A DNA stretch of 6,397 bases from Marinilabiliaceae bacterium (GTDB lineage Bacteria > Bacteroidota > Bacteroidia > Bacteroidales > Marinilabiliaceae): NCBI GenBank assembly GCA_027010905.1, contig JALVBA010000289.1:1-6397 (forward strand), in the 5' to 3' direction. The translations under genes and the position numbers were made by a program. Shown one piece after another: positions 6,280 to 6,397 of the stretch; position 1 is the first letter of the stretch; each line of letters opens with the position of its first letter. The notes under the pieces were generated by a model. It worked only from the letters and a program-made list of their open reading frames with translations. It was not told where the DNA came from and did no database searches.

Positions 6280-6397
6280 GGTTCTACTACCATTTTTGTG
6301 GAAAATATTAATTTAGCTAAATGAATTTTACAAAAGATTTTTTCAATTTGGTTTTAGATTTTGGTGAAGAATGGGTTATTGAGAGCGTAGAAGCCGA
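6280..6397 (+). mobile_element. Probable left end of an ISL3-like insertion sequence (partial)
   Basis: A putative terminal repeat begins at 6280 with GGTTCTACTACC and continues to GTGG at 6298-6301, with internal CCA and TGG arms. It lies 41 nt upstream of a transposase-like start codon. ISL3 family ends commonly begin GG(G/C/T)TCT and sit close to the transposase gene, and the family makes 8-bp target duplications. That would make GACAAATT (6272-6279) the left copy. The right end lies outside the window, so the boundary is inferred from one side only. Confidence 0.45.
6321..6397 (+). CDS. N-terminal fragment of a probable ISL3 family transposase (cut by the window edge)
   Basis: The reading frame opens with ATG at 6321, directly after an in-frame TAA (6318-6320), and stays open for 25 codons to the window end: MNFTKDFFNLVLDFGEEWV, then IESVEA. 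The pattern of a short N-terminal helix, a Leu-Asp-Phe or Leu-Gly-Leu turn, then W-V-x-x-V is how many ISL3 transposases begin, before their zinc-binding and DDE domains. The codons are AT-rich like the surrounding DNA. It is the only plus-strand gene start I accept here and is divergent from guaA. No Shine-Dalgarno sequence or strong promoter is seen upstream. With only 25 residues visible, the family call is tentative; any other small protein starting this way would look the same. Confidence 0.5.
   Translation, partial: MNFTKDFFNLVLDFGEEWVIESVEA

Noticed and set aside
1..6397. CRISPR array, tRNA, rRNA or phage genes
   Set aside because: No evenly spaced repeats, RNA gene signatures or phage-type proteins were seen on either strand.

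Overview
The window reads as a chromosomal segment of a Bacteroidota bacterium, most likely order Bacteroidales. The evidence is the protein style (a GuaA starting MQEKIVILDFGSQ, a 530-residue S41 protease, a roughly 305-residue EpsC-type serine acetyltransferase), AT-rich intergenic DNA, the lack of Shine-Dalgarno sequences, and two good matches to the Bacteroidota sigma-ABfr -7 box (TAnnTTTG). All six complete genes lie on the minus strand, so the region reads from right to left.

Right to left: the edge at 6280-6397 is probably the left end of an ISL3-like insertion sequence, with the first 25 codons of its transposase on the plus strand. A non-coding stretch with a small GC-rich palindrome follows, then guaA (GMP synthetase, purine synthesis). 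After a 104-nt gap with a degenerate heptad repeat comes a tightly packed cluster: a secreted C-terminal processing protease (S41/Ctp), a PnuC-family vitamin-precursor transporter, and serine acetyltransferase (first step of cysteine synthesis). In this cluster each stop codon abuts, or lies 1 nt from, the next start, so the three genes are surely co-transcribed and probably translationally coupled, although their functions look unrelated.

After a 158-nt gap containing a clear promoter comes a two-gene unit: a SiaB-type GHKL protein kinase and its expected substrate SiaC (DUF1987), whose predicted phospho-acceptor is Thr68. In Pseudomonas these proteins belong to a partner-switching module with the phosphatase SiaA and the diguanylate cyclase SiaD. 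Neither of those is present here, so the output of this pair is unknown.

The siaBC unit ends in a strong hairpin terminator (95-129). Directly after its T-tract, in the same orientation, the last 93 nt of the window (positions 93 to 1) read as the 5' end of a group IIC intron, a class known to insert just downstream of terminators. The window is therefore ordinary core metabolism plus a signalling pair, flanked on both sides by mobile elements that run off its edges. The most informative points are the intron-at-terminator junction, the SiaB/SiaC pair without its known partners, and the corrected starts of siaB and guaA.
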